37,484 nt of DNA from NCBI GenBank assembly GCA_963582255.1, contig CAUZRD010000001.1, positions 1 through 37,484 of the forward strand, given 5' to 3'. A program made the translations under genes and the position numbers. The notes below the pieces were generated by a model. It saw only the letters and a list, made by a program, of their open reading frames with translations, did not search any database and had not been told where the DNA came from. Source of the DNA: CAUZRD01 sp963582255 (GTDB lineage Bacteria > Pseudomonadota > Alphaproteobacteria > Rhizobiales > TMED25). Positions 9,678-19,095 of this stretch are shown here, in pieces. Every line of letters begins with the position of its first letter. Position 1 is the stretch's first letter.

Positions 9678-9686
9678 ATTATACCA
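9678..9686 (-). promoter_or_regulatory. Putative extended -10 promoter of cobC-cobD
   Basis: Read on the minus strand, the sequence is TGGTATAAT: a perfect -10 hexamer preceded by the TGn extension. A transcript would begin near 9671, leaving a leader of about 28 bases before the cobC ATG. No good -35 hexamer is seen at 16-18 bases, which fits an extended -10 promoter. The 234-bp spacer (9650-9883) shows no cobalamin riboswitch core that I can recognise, so regulation of this pair by B12 is not apparent here. Confidence 0.4.
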
Positions 9687-9883
9687 ACCGCAATATTCTG
9701 ATCTATCTCATCTACACCAACAAGCTAATCTAGGGTAGTTCACAAAACTTAACCGCCACCACTCCGATCAACCGCGTGCTGGCATCGCGTAAAACAGAAA
9801 GTTAACCAACGCAGTAACTCCTACTTACCACGGAAGGCTCACACTAACTGCGCATCATTCCAGCCAGATAATCACCACTTCAT

Positions 9884-10915
9884 CTAATCCGGCTGGCTGA
9901 TACCTGCCTCATCAAAGGTTGCCATTCCAGTATGAATTCGTACGGCAGAATTCACCACCGCAAGCGCCAAAGCCGCACCGCTAGCCTCTCCAAGATGCAT
10001 ATCAAGATCCAATATAGGATGCAGATCGAGATACTCTAGCAGACGCTGGTGAGCAGGCTCAGCGCTCAGGTGACCGACAACACAGTGATCAAGCCCACCA
10101 GGGTTCAAAGCTTTGATGACCGCCGCAGCGGCGCAGCTACAATATCCATCTAGGATCACCGGAATTTGCTCATAACGCGCAGCGATGATTGCGCCCGCGA
10201 TAGCGGCAAACTCCCGCCCGCCAAGCCGACGCAAAACCTCAAGCGGTTCGTCAGTGCGATGAAGAGCAACCGCATCAGCCACAACCTTGATTTTGCGCTC
10301 AAGCATTTCACTCTTTGCACCGGTACCAGGCCCAACCCAATCTTGAGCTCTACCGCCTACCAGAGCATGGGCAAGCGCTGCGGCAATCGTCGTATTGCCT
10401 ATTCCCATTTCACCAAGACACACGATGTCTGGCGAGTCGGCAATAGCCTGGCGGCCATAAAGAAAAGCAGCGGCACAATCGGTCTCGCTCATCGCCGGTT
10501 CTTTGGTGATATCGCCCGTTGGTTCCTCAAGCGCTAGATCAAAAACCTGAAGACCTGCTCCAAACTGTTGGCAAATCTGGTTAATCGCAGCATTTCCGAC
10601 ACGAAATGCCTCAACCATCTGCGCTGTGACCGAAGCTGGATAAGGAGAAATACCATTAACGGTTACACCATGATTTCCCGCGAATACAGCAACCATGGCC
10701 CGCTCAACTCGCGGTGGATGGCAGCCCTGCCAGGCGGCCATCCATTCAACTAGCTGTTCCAGACGCCCCAAAGATCCAGAGGGCTTTAAAAGCTGAGCAT
10801 TGCGCTCCCTAGCACGGGTTCGAGCATCCTCGTCGGGATCTGGCAATCTATCAAAGAATGGCAATAGATCACCAAATAAGGGAAGTTGGGGTGGCTGTGT
10901 GATTTTATCGATCAT
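9884..10915 (-). CDS. cobT: Nicotinate-nucleotide--dimethylbenzimidazole phosphoribosyltransferase
   Basis: This enzyme (CobU in Pseudomonas denitrificans naming) makes alpha-ribazole phosphate from dimethylbenzimidazole and nicotinate mononucleotide, the lower ligand of cobalamin. It is 343 residues, normal for the family. KPSGSLGRLE near residue 44, FAGNHGV near 79, GEMGIGNTTIAAAL at 168-181 and HLGEASGAALAL with the catalytic Glu at 310 are the characteristic blocks. The gene is divergent from cobV, with 107 bp between them. It should not be confused with the chelatase subunit also called CobT, which is not in this window. Confidence 0.96.
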   Translation of the reverse strand: MIDKITQPPQLPLFGDLLPFFDRLPDPDEDARTRARERNAQLLKPSGSLGRLEQLVEWMAAWQGCHPPRVERAMVAVFAGNHGVTVNGISPYPASVTAQMVEAFRVGNAAINQICQQFGAGLQVFDLALEEPTGDITKEPAMSETDCAAAFLYGRQAIADSPDIVCLGEMGIGNTTIAAALAHALVGGRAQDWVGPGTGAKSEMLERKIKVVADAVALHRTDEPLEVLRRLGGREFAAIAGAIIAARYEQIPVILDGYCSCAAAAVIKALNPGGLDHCVVGHLSAEPAHQRLLEYLDLHPILDLDMHLGEASGAALALAVVNSAVRIHTGMATFDEAGISQPD

Positions 10916-11022
10916 TCTTGCACAGGAATCTTAGTAGTGTCAGATATTTACCTATAGCATACTTTGCGTACAGCTTAACCATACATGGTGGATGCAAATT
11001 TAGCATTACACGGCTATAAAGA
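10916..11022. promoter_or_regulatory. Divergent cobT / cobV promoter region
   Basis: This 107-bp spacer separates two divergently read cobalamin genes and must hold both start signals unless transcripts come from further away. It is AT-rich compared with the flanking genes. I see weak -10-like boxes facing both ways (a TATAGG-like box towards cobT and a TATAAA-like box just before cobV), but no clear -35 partners. No riboswitch or operator palindrome is evident. Confidence 0.35.
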
Positions 11023-11829
11023 ATGGCACTAATGACGGCGAGACGAATTCTCGATCAACAATATTTCGGACCGCGCGCCTGGTACCGTGATGTCGCAGCT
11101 ATGATTAGCCTCATCACAGTGCTGCCTTCACGCGCGCTAGTACCCCAGCACCGATCTTTGCGCGCCATGCCAATTGCCGGTGCGGTTGCATCAATACTTA
11201 GCGCGTGCCTCTTCGCGCTAAGTCTCAATATAGGACTGCCGGTGACGATTAGTGCCACCTTGAGTATCGCCTGCCTGGTTATGACTGGCGGTGGCCTTCA
11301 TGAAGACGGGCTTGCCGACACCGCCGACGGGTTTGGCGGTGGTGGAACGCAGACAGAAAAACTAGAGATCATGCGAGATAGCGTGATAGGCAGTTTCGGA
11401 ACCATTGCCATCGTGCTCTCATTGTTAGCTAGGATTCTCCTGCTTGTCGAAATAGCCCGACTGATAGCTCCTATAACGTGCATGGCCGTTTTGATTGCGG
11501 TGGGGGCACTGTCGCGCACAGGCATTATCGCAGTTTTGGCTAGCCTGCCTTCGGCACGCCCTGACGGGCTTGGAGCAGCCTATGCGCGTCCATCCCATTC
11601 AGTGCTCATTCAGGCCTTCAGTGTTGGTGGCATACTCTCGCTAGCACTCCTTGCAACACCTGGAGGCATGAGCGTACTGCTTGCCGCATGGATTGGTATG
11701 GGCCTAGCTACATTCTCAATTGCCCGACTGGCTATGAGACAGATCGGCGGACAGACCGGGGATGTCTGCGGGGCTGTACAGCAAGGCTCTGAAATTTTTA
11801 TCCTGATATTTATCCTCGCCGCCACCTAG
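11023..11829 (+). CDS. cobV: Adenosylcobinamide-GDP ribazoletransferase (cobalamin synthase)
   Basis: CobV (CobS in Salmonella) is the membrane enzyme that joins adenosylcobinamide-GDP with alpha-ribazole (phosphate), the last stage of cobalamin assembly. The protein is 268 residues and mostly hydrophobic, with about six predicted membrane spans. The metal- and substrate-binding signature EDGLADTADGFGGG, followed by KLEIMRDSVIGSFG, is diagnostic. A second conserved polar patch, GGQTGDVCGA, lies near the C-terminus. The gene is divergent from cobT, which supplies its ribazole substrate, while cobU at the window start supplies the other. Confidence 0.96.
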   Translation: MALMTARRILDQQYFGPRAWYRDVAAMISLITVLPSRALVPQHRSLRAMPIAGAVASILSACLFALSLNIGLPVTISATLSIACLVMTGGGLHEDGLADTADGFGGGGTQTEKLEIMRDSVIGSFGTIAIVLSLLARILLLVEIARLIAPITCMAVLIAVGALSRTGIIAVLASLPSARPDGLGAAYARPSHSVLIQAFSVGGILSLALLATPGGMSVLLAAWIGMGLATFSIARLAMRQIGGQTGDVCGAVQQGSEIFILIFILAAT

Positions 11830-11903
11830 TTGGATTTAAAGACTATACAGTTAATCGCACGGAAACTTGATTGTACTAAGACAACCTGCACGGAAATGGA
11901 TCG

Positions 11904-12650
11904 ATGCCACGCAATGAAACAGCCTGGATAGGTATTGCTGCACTTCTTGCCGCCGGCGGCTATTTCACGGTGGTACAGACAAGCGGATTTCAGTTGAACA
12001 ACCCGGACACACCAGCACGGCTTGCGACCGCAATGAGTTTTCTTATCATCATTGTCGGCGCAGCGATGCTAGGACTAAAAGCGCATGTATCAGCTTTTAT
12101 GCGTCAGAGCGTCGCATGGCTATCTATCTGTCTAGCAGGCACCATTGTCTTCGCCTATCGAGCAGATTTTCAAGAAGCAATAGGACCCGCCATAGCCAAG
12201 GTTCTGGGAATAGAGCAATCGGCCGAGGCCAGCCGCTCAACAAATACATCAGGCGGAAGCACAAGGGCTAGGAAACCTCATAATCAGGTGGTGATCAGCG
12301 CGGGGCGGGGCGGTCAGTTTTTTGTTGAAGCGATGATTGAGGAAACTCATGTGCAATTGATGGCGGACACGGGAGCGACCTATATCACTCTCAATGCCGA
12401 AGATGCTCACCGAATAGGTTATGATGCCGAGAAACTTAATTTTAAATATCGTATTAAAACAGCAAATGGTATAGCGAGGACAGCCCAAGTGATATTGGAT
12501 GAGGTCTTGATAGGTCAGGTATCTGTGCGCAATGTGCGGGCATCAATTTCCGAACCAGGTCTTCTTCATATCAGTTTGTTAGGCATGAGCTATCTGTCGC
12601 AGCTTTCGTCATTTCAAATTCGTGGCGATCAATTGGTCCTTAAACAGTAG
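11904..12650 (+). CDS. Membrane-anchored retropepsin-like aspartic protease (TIGR02281-type)
   Basis: The protein has 248 residues. Three hydrophobic segments occupy about residues 7-27, 41-60 and 69-86, followed by a low-complexity linker (SGGSTRAR). A single retropepsin-like domain then begins near residue 127. The catalytic motif is LMADTGATYITL with Asp155, and the usual second conserved element ISLLGMSYLSQL is near the end. This matches the alphaproteobacterial clan AA protease family, in which a dimer of single-Asp domains would form the active site. Its substrate is not known. It stands alone 74 bp after cobV on the same strand and may be read through from it. Confidence 0.85.
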   Translation: MPRNETAWIGIAALLAAGGYFTVVQTSGFQLNNPDTPARLATAMSFLIIIVGAAMLGLKAHVSAFMRQSVAWLSICLAGTIVFAYRADFQEAIGPAIAKVLGIEQSAEASRSTNTSGGSTRARKPHNQVVISAGRGGQFFVEAMIEETHVQLMADTGATYITLNAEDAHRIGYDAEKLNFKYRIKTANGIARTAQVILDEVLIGQVSVRNVRASISEPGLLHISLLGMSYLSQLSSFQIRGDQLVLKQ

Positions 12651-12749
12651 GCCCGAGGTTTCCTGCTTCCTATCGCAAAGTTATGACACAGAATTTTTGC
12701 TGTACCGGTAAGCCGGCACACCCCTCAAGGAAGAGATGAAGCCTGGTCC

Positions 12750-14246
12750 ATGTATCCTCAGCCCAAGAGCAACCTTATTCCAAATACGCTTGAATTTGAA
12801 ACAGAGCCGTTCGTCAAACGCGAAGGGTTTCGCGAATACGATGTACGTTGGCTCTACCCCGAAGAGATTAATCTTGCGGGAATCCACCTTCTAGGTGTGG
12901 CACTAGCCAACCAGTTAGCCGAAGTTGGTAAAACCGAAATTGTGACCGGCCATGACTTCAGATCATACTCAAGCGCAATCAAGGCAGCGCTCATCACAGG
13001 GATGATGTCTGGCGGCGCCAGCGTGCACGATATCGGCCTTGCGCTCTCACCAATGGCTTATTTTGCCCAGTTTGATCTCGATGTACCCGCTGTAGCTATG
13101 GTGACCGCCAGCCACAACGAAAATGGTTGGACCGGCGTAAAAATGGGATCTAGCCCACCCCTCACCTTTGGACCCGAGGAAATTGAGAATCTGCGCGATC
13201 GCATTTTTTCAGGGGAACTTGCGGCCCGCTCAGGCGGCAGTTACCACTATGTAGAGGGCAACGCCAAGCGATACATGGATGACTTAACGTCTCGCAATCC
13301 GTTCACGCGAAAACTAAAAGCAGTGGTTGCGTGTGGTAACGGTACAGCAGGTCCATTTGTGCCAAAGGTGTTAAAGAGACTTGGGATTGAAGTAGTGCCG
13401 CTTCATTGCGATCTCGATCACACCTTTCCAAATCATAATCCCAACCCAGAAGACCTAACGATGCTAAACGCGTTGGCAGATGCGGTTCTAAACGCCGAAG
13501 CAGATATAGGCCTAGCCTTCGATGGAGATGGCGATCGCTGCGGGGTCGTCGACAATGAGGGTCATAAAATATTCGCGGACAAGGTGGGCGTCCTGATCGC
13601 TCGCGATTTGTCCTCCATGCGGCCCGATGCGCAATTTGTAGTCGACATCAAATCAACTAGCCTGTTTTTGACTGACCCTCAATTATTGAAAAACGGTGCA
13701 CAAACCGAATACTGGAAAACTGGGCATAGCCACATCAAACGTCGGTTATTTGAGGTTGGTGCCCTCGCTGGATTTGAAAAAAGTGGCCACTATTTCTTCA
13801 ATCCACCACTCGGACGCGGATATGATGACGGGTTGGTCTCAGCTCTCGCCATTCTAGATTTGCTGGAGCACAATTGCACCAACACTATGGCCGATTTGGT
13901 CCGCTCATTACCACAAACATGGAGCACGCCAACTATGGCTCCGCATTGTCCAGATAACCAGAAGTATTGCGTTGTTGGACGCGCAGTTGACCATTTTTTA
14001 AGCCTAGCCGTGAATGGCGGGCACCTAGCCGGCCAAAAAGTGCGTGAAACTATCACAGTCAATGGTATCAGGCTTGTTCTGGAAGACGGAACATGGGGGC
14101 TTATCCGCGCCTCATCAAACAAACCGGAACTAGTTGTGGTGGTAGAGAGTCCGCAATCAGAAGAAAACATGCACACCATGTTTGCGGTCATCAATAATTG
14201 GCTCTCAGAACAGCCTGAGGTTGGTGAATACAATCAGAAGATCTAA
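12750..14246 (+). CDS. Phosphomannomutase / phosphoglucomutase (alpha-D-phosphohexomutase family)
   Basis: This cytosolic enzyme interconverts hexose 6- and 1-phosphates and supplies sugar nucleotides for envelope polysaccharides. It is 498 residues with the four-domain layout. The phosphoserine loop is TASHNENGWTG with Ser121, the metal loop is DGDGDR with Asp258, Asp260 and Asp262, and the sugar-specificity loop is FEKSGHYF with Glu343, Ser345 and His347. The active loop has NEN where many members have NPxxYNG. FEKSGH instead of GGExSGH is consistent with the PMM/PGM branch. Whether mannose or glucose is preferred cannot be told from sequence. A GGAAGAG lies about 15 bases before the chosen ATG. 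Confidence 0.9.
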   Translation: MYPQPKSNLIPNTLEFETEPFVKREGFREYDVRWLYPEEINLAGIHLLGVALANQLAEVGKTEIVTGHDFRSYSSAIKAALITGMMSGGASVHDIGLALSPMAYFAQFDLDVPAVAMVTASHNENGWTGVKMGSSPPLTFGPEEIENLRDRIFSGELAARSGGSYHYVEGNAKRYMDDLTSRNPFTRKLKAVVACGNGTAGPFVPKVLKRLGIEVVPLHCDLDHTFPNHNPNPEDLTMLNALADAVLNAEADIGLAFDGDGDRCGVVDNEGHKIFADKVGVLIARDLSSMRPDAQFVVDIKSTSLFLTDPQLLKNGAQTEYWKTGHSHIKRRLFEVGALAGFEKSGHYFFNPPLGRGYDDGLVSALAILDLLEHNCTNTMADLVRSLPQTWSTPTMAPHCPDNQKYCVVGRAVDHFLSLAVNGGHLAGQKVRETITVNGIRLVLEDGTWGLIRASSNKPELVVVVESPQSEENMHTMFAVINNWLSEQPEVGEYNQKI

Positions 14247-14263
14247 GGCCTATTAGATCTTCT
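14236..14263. terminator. 11-bp perfect inverted repeat between convergent genes
   Basis: Two perfect 11-base arms (14236-14246 and 14253-14263, AGAAGATCTAA and its complement) enclose a 6-base loop GGCCTA. The left arm includes the stop codon of the phosphohexomutase gene, and dusA ends 35 bases further on from the other strand. Position and symmetry suggest a shared bidirectional terminator. The stem is AT-rich and lacks a clear T-run, so efficiency is doubtful. Confidence 0.5.
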
Positions 14264-14297
14264 TATGCCTCGTCATGGGTAAAATCAAAGTTGGACG

Positions 14298-15311
14298 TTA
14301 GGCGACTTGCGAAGCCTCGCTTCGCTCACGCGCGTCTTCAACTGCGCTAAGTGCATCAATCACAATCTGAGGACCAGCATCAGGCAGATGGGCATTTTCT
14401 GCCAGATGCCGCCGCCAGTTACGCGCGCCTGGCATTCCGTGGAACATCCCAAGAAGATGGCGGGTCATTGATTTTAGCGGCACACCATGTTCGCAATTAA
14501 CAGCAAAATATGGGATGAGGCCGCGCACAACATCAAATAAGTCAGGCGCTGGCTGGCCTACACCAAAAAACATCCGATCTACCTCAGCCAGAATATGGGG
14601 CCTTTTATATGCGGCTCGGCCAATCATAACGCCGTTCACTGCTTGCAATTGCTGACTTGCCAACGCGAGCGTAACAAAGCCACCATTGATAATAATCGGC
14701 GTTCGCGGGTAACGCTGTTTCAGTCGGTGAACTATATTGTAGTCGAGCGGTGGAACATCGCGGTTATCCTTCGGACTCAATCCGTCAAGCCAAGCTTTGC
14801 GAGCATGCACGATTAGCGCATCGACACCAGCATCAATCTGGTGACGCGCGAAATCAAAAAACGCTTTCTCGGGATTCTGCTGATCGATACCTATCCTGCA
14901 TTTCACTGTAACTGGAGTATCTACTGCCTGTTTCATTACCGTAACGCAGCGGCCAACTAGTTCCGGCTCAGCCATAAGACAGGCCCCAAACCGTCCCGAC
15001 TGCACGCGATCCGATGGACAGCCTACATTTAGATTAATTTCATCATAACCGAAGTCCACGCCAATCTGTGCTGCCTCAGCCAATTTATGCGGATCGCAGC
15101 CGCCAAGCTGCAAGGCTGTTGGACCATCATCAGAGTCGTGGGCAAGAAGACTTTCTCGATTGCCATGAAGTATCGCATCGGCAGTAATCATTTCTGAATA
15201 AAGCCGCGCGTGACGCGACAATCTGCGCATGATTTTGCGACAGTGTCGGTCGGTCCAATTCATCATTGGCGCAACGCAGAATATATACGATTCACTCTTC
15301 ACTAAACTCAT
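14298..15311 (-). CDS. dusA: tRNA-dihydrouridine(20/20a) synthase DusA
   Basis: DusA is an FMN-dependent enzyme that reduces uridines 20 and 20a in the tRNA D-loop. Starting at the ATG at 15311, preceded by GGAG, gives 337 residues; an upstream GTG at 15323 is less likely. The flavin-binding start CVAPMMNWTDRHCR, the EMITADA segment, and LNVGCPSDRVQSGRFGACLM with the catalytic Cys98 are all DusA signatures and separate it from DusB and DusC. The C-terminal helical tRNA-binding domain (MTRHLLGMFHGMPGARNWRRHL) is also typical. It stands as a single gene, convergent with the phosphohexomutase. Confidence 0.96.
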   Translation of the reverse strand: MSLVKSESYIFCVAPMMNWTDRHCRKIMRRLSRHARLYSEMITADAILHGNRESLLAHDSDDGPTALQLGGCDPHKLAEAAQIGVDFGYDEINLNVGCPSDRVQSGRFGACLMAEPELVGRCVTVMKQAVDTPVTVKCRIGIDQQNPEKAFFDFARHQIDAGVDALIVHARKAWLDGLSPKDNRDVPPLDYNIVHRLKQRYPRTPIIINGGFVTLALASQQLQAVNGVMIGRAAYKRPHILAEVDRMFFGVGQPAPDLFDVVRGLIPYFAVNCEHGVPLKSMTRHLLGMFHGMPGARNWRRHLAENAHLPDAGPQIVIDALSAVEDARERSEASQVA

Positions 15312-15556
15312 AACTCCAAGCACTCGACTTAAATTTTTTGAGCCAATCTATTTCAATGCCAATAGCGAGAAAATTAACCTCTCCACCAGCCTTTATCTCA
15401 TCTTTAGCCTCCATCAAGGAGAACGTAATATCATCCACTGCTATCTAGGATTGCCAACGTATTCAGCAGGCACTCTCATACCCAGCACTGCTTTACATAG
15501 CGGCTGTATTTTGCAGGCTACAAAAAAGTCGTACCAATATGGGCATGTCTAGCACC

Positions 15557-16213
15557 TTAGTGCGCGACCCCAAGTTCTTCCTCACCCCGATCGAGGATCA
15601 TGGGTACAATTAAATCTTCCTCATCATCCAAATGCTTGATCAGGAGATCAACCAAAGTACCATTAAGTCTCACACAGTCATTAACAATGGCGCTAATATC
15701 GATGGTTTCGGAACGGATATGCTTCAATAGTGCATTTGCACTGACGACAGTCTTGTCCATCGCCTCATGAATTACGTGATGATCATTTTCCAAAAGATCA
15801 AATCCTGAGGCGAGCCGGGCATCCGCTGCCCGAAAAATAGGAAAGTAGTGTTGGTCTTCAATCTGGTGATGGGTAGCTAAATGAGACAATAAAAATCTGA
15901 GCCTAGGGGTAAACCAGCCAACAAATTCGTTAGCTGAGCTCTTCCCAGCCGAAAAATCCTCGTTACCTCCATGCAAGGCACGGCCAACTTCCCGGAACAT
16001 ATCGTGCCGTGATAGCCAGAATGTGGCCATATCTCCAAGGTTTTTGTGAGATCTCCAGATTTCGCGCGGATACCGCCCAAGTAAAATACGTAGATCATCA
16101 GGTAATCCGGTACGCTGCCCAAGGCGCAAGGTCGGGGCATTGACTGATTTGTCTATATCCATAACATCTATATAGTGCATTTTTTTAGATACCGACATCA
16201 CCAATATACGCAT
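15557..16213 (-). CDS. Hemerythrin-domain protein
   Basis: The protein has 218 residues. Its middle and C-terminal part forms a four-helix pattern with regularly spaced metal-ligand candidates: LATHHQIEDQHYFPIF, ENDHHVIHEAMD and IKHLDDEEDLIVPMIL. This H-HxxxE-H-HxxxD/E arrangement is that of the hemerythrin HHE domain, which binds a di-iron centre and often acts in oxygen, NO or iron-redox sensing. The N-terminal 60 residues are not recognised but contain RSHKNLGDMATFWLSRHDM. The start (ATG 16213) is uncertain because an internal ATG at residue 18 is also possible. It is divergent from pepN with 65 bp between starts. Its exact role is unknown. Confidence 0.8.
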   Translation of the reverse strand: MRILVMSVSKKMHYIDVMDIDKSVNAPTLRLGQRTGLPDDLRILLGRYPREIWRSHKNLGDMATFWLSRHDMFREVGRALHGGNEDFSAGKSSANEFVGWFTPRLRFLLSHLATHHQIEDQHYFPIFRAADARLASGFDLLENDHHVIHEAMDKTVVSANALLKHIRSETIDISAIVNDCVRLNGTLVDLLIKHLDDEEDLIVPMILDRGEEELGVAH

Positions 16214-16278
16214 AATATCTAACGGTGCCTGATAGAATTTATTTAGGCTATGAGGCTTCGTTCATTTTGGAATTTCAT

Positions 16279-18909
16279 ATGCGCACCGATACGCCTCAGG
16301 CGATCTACCTTGAAGACTACACACCGCCCACTCATCTGATCGAAACCGTTGAGCTTCATTTCATGCTTGATCCTAAGCGCACAAGAGTCAAAGCGCGCTA
16401 CGGTGTGAAACCCAACCCGAAGGCGTCCACCGGACCACTGGTTTTAAAAGGAGAACAGTTAAAGCTTGAGTACATCGCGATTGACGAATGTGCTATCAAT
16501 GCAGACAGCTACACGCTTGATGATAGCTCTTTGATACTCTCTAATATTCCAACAGGTTCATTTACCGTTGACATTGAGACAACCATATCGCCAACAGAGA
16601 ACCGCGCTCTGACGGGGCTTTATATTTCAAATGATGTCTATTGCACGCAATGTGAAGCCGAGGGTTTCCGGCGCATTACATTTCATCCTGATCGCCCCGA
16701 TGTGCTCTCGGTCTACACCACAAGAATCGAGACCGATAAAGCCAGCTCTCCTGTATTGCTGTCCAACGGCAATTTAATCGAGCAAGGAGAGGACGGCGAG
16801 CGACACTTTGCCGTGTGGCACGATCCCTTTCCCAAACCATCATACCTATTTGCGCTGGTGAGCGGAGATCTTGACCATATTTCCGATCATTTTGAAACCA
16901 TGTCAGGCCGTGACATTGGTCTTCGCATCTACGTGGAAAGAGGAAAGGCTAAGCACGCGGCCTATGCAATGGAGGCGCTCAAACGGTCAATGCGATTTGA
17001 TGAGGAGGCATTCGGGCGCGAATACGACCTTAATCTGTTCATAATAGTCGCGGTTTCTGATTTCAATATGGGTGCGATGGAGAACAAAGGGCTAAATGTT
17101 TTCAATGACCGCTATATCCTTGCCAGTCCCGAAACTGCCACCGATCAGGACTACGCCAACATTGAATCAGTAATCGCCCATGAATATTTCCATAATTGGA
17201 CTGGCAATCGCATTACCTGCCGCGACTGGTTTCAGCTTTGCCTGAAAGAAGGCCTGACGGTATTCCGCGACCAAGAATTTACATCTACCGTGAGATCTCG
17301 TCCGGTCAAAAGGATCAATGATGTACGCGGATTACGCAATCAACAGTTTTCGGAAGATTCCGGGCCACTCGCTCATCCAGTTCGTCCGCAGTCCTATCTT
17401 GAAATCAACAACTTCTATACTGCCACCGTCTATGAGAAAGGCGCTGAGGTAATCCGTGTTTTGAAGACGCTAATCGGTGCAGATGCGTTTACACGCGGCC
17501 TAGATCTTTATTTCGTACGCCATGACGGCGATGCTGCGACTATTGAGGATTTTCTGGCCTGCATGCAAAGTACCAGTGGGAGAGATCTTGCTTCATTCCT
17601 TAACTGGTACACGCAAGCTGGAACGCCTAACCTGAAAGTCGAAGACAGCTATCAGGTCGAGACCGGCAACCTCACATTGAGCTTCAAACAATCTACTCCA
17701 ATCACACCCGGCCAAAGCACCAAACAGGCGCTGGTAATGCCTTTTTCCCTTGGCTTGATTGACAAGAATGGGCACGATATTGAGCTCAGAACTGCAAGTG
17801 GTGAGATGTTAGAGCGAGGCATCGTCGAGATTAACACCCCAGAGGCATGCGTTACCTTTACCAACATCAAGGAGAGGCCGGTATTATCGCTCAATCGTGG
17901 CTTTTCTGTTCCAATAAATCTAACCCATGAATTTTCGGCGCAGGATCGTATTTTCGCGATGGGCCACGACAGCGACCTATTCAATCGCTGGCAGGCCGGA
18001 CAAAGCGCTGCCGTAGAGTTGATCATCGAAGCTACCTGGGCAAAGTCATACGATAAGGGTGAGATTGATATTGCACCATTCATCGATGCATTTGGATGCG
18101 TATTATCCGATGATAATCTAGAGCCGGGATTTCGCGCCGAAGTTGCAAGATTACCAAGCGAAACCGATATAGCCCGGGAAATAGGGCGTAATGTCGATCC
18201 GCATCTCATTCATCAGGCGCACGCATTCGTGCGTCGTGAATTAGGAAAACGGCTTAACAATCTCCTCACTCGATTATTCGACACCCATCTACCACGCGGT
18301 CCATATTCGCCAAATGCAGACCATGCTGGGCGACGAGCGCTTGCTAATGCAGCTCTCGACTTAAGCTGCGCCGGAACCACAGATGTGGCACCTGCTTTTG
18401 AACACTTCAAATCTGCTACCAACATGACCGACAAAATGGCCGCTCTTTCAATTTTGAAAGATTACGACGTACCCGAGCGCACCGAGGCACTCGATCAATT
18501 CTACCTGATGTTTGCAACTAACGCTCTCGTTCTGGACAAATGGTTTGCACTTCAGGCTGCTTCAACGCTCAGTTTTGCCTCCAGCGGGATGAAGACGCTA
18601 GTAGAACATCCATCGTTTACACTCAATAACCCGAACCGCATTCGTTCGGTCATCGGAACATTCGCCATGGCTAATCAGGTACGCTTCAATGAAGTCGACG
18701 GATCAGGTTATGAGTTTGTGGCCGACTTTGTGCTGGCTCTCGATGAAACAAATCCACAGGTCGCCGCACGATTATTAGGAGCGTTCAAAAGCTGGGGTAT
18801 CCTTGAATCCAATCGCCGAGCGAAGGCGAAAAACACGATCATTCGTATTGCTAGAACTGCAAACATCTCAAAGGATGTTTACGAAATAGCAACCAAATCC
18901 TTACAGTAA
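16279..18909 (+). CDS. pepN: Aminopeptidase N (M1 family, zinc-dependent)
   Basis: PepN removes N-terminal residues from peptides in the cytoplasm. The ATG at 16279 (MRTDTPQAIYLEDY) matches the usual family start and gives 876 residues; the frame is open further up to a GTG at 16225. The exopeptidase motif GAMEN and the zinc motif HEYFHNW are intact, with ligands His301 and His305, the third ligand Glu324 in LKEGLTVF and catalytic Glu302. DUF3458-type domains and the alpha-helical C-terminal half follow, with no interruption. It lies just upstream of a PleC-like kinase on the same strand, 186 bp apart, an adjacency I recall from Rhizobiales. Confidence 0.97.
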   Translation: MRTDTPQAIYLEDYTPPTHLIETVELHFMLDPKRTRVKARYGVKPNPKASTGPLVLKGEQLKLEYIAIDECAINADSYTLDDSSLILSNIPTGSFTVDIETTISPTENRALTGLYISNDVYCTQCEAEGFRRITFHPDRPDVLSVYTTRIETDKASSPVLLSNGNLIEQGEDGERHFAVWHDPFPKPSYLFALVSGDLDHISDHFETMSGRDIGLRIYVERGKAKHAAYAMEALKRSMRFDEEAFGREYDLNLFIIVAVSDFNMGAMENKGLNVFNDRYILASPETATDQDYANIESVIAHEYFHNWTGNRITCRDWFQLCLKEGLTVFRDQEFTSTVRSRPVKRINDVRGLRNQQFSEDSGPLAHPVRPQSYLEINNFYTATVYEKGAEVIRVLKTLIGADAFTRGLDLYFVRHDGDAATIEDFLACMQSTSGRDLASFLNWYTQAGTPNLKVEDSYQVETGNLTLSFKQSTPITPGQSTKQALVMPFSLGLIDKNGHDIELRTASGEMLERGIVEINTPEACVTFTNIKERPVLSLNRGFSVPINLTHEFSAQDRIFAMGHDSDLFNRWQAGQSAAVELIIEATWAKSYDKGEIDIAPFIDAFGCVLSDDNLEPGFRAEVARLPSETDIAREIGRNVDPHLIHQAHAFVRRELGKRLNNLLTRLFDTHLPRGPYSPNADHAGRRALANAALDLSCAGTTDVAPAFEHFKSATNMTDKMAALSILKDYDVPERTEALDQFYLMFATNALVLDKWFALQAASTLSFASSGMKTLVEHPSFTLNNPNRIRSVIGTFAMANQVRFNEVDGSGYEFVADFVLALDETNPQVAARLLGAFKSWGILESNRRAKAKNTIIRIARTANISKDVYEIATKSLQ

Positions 18910-19095
18910 TCAATGCGTTGAAAGAATTCATTACCGATGTCGTAGAAGTGCCATAGCATTAAGACTAGTGTTTTTACTGGACTTTAAGCGCGACTTCACA
19001 ATGATCTATAGTAGATTCATGCGTCACTGATTCCAGTACAGTTTAGGTAATTGCGGGGAGGCTAGTCTGTTGCACATGTCCAGCAGGTACGTAAT

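Noticed and set aside
15229..15552. 107-residue plus-strand ORF between dusA and the hemerythrin gene
   Set aside because: Its start lies antisense inside dusA and the rest looks like random AT-rich sequence. The 245-bp spacer holds nothing I can identify.
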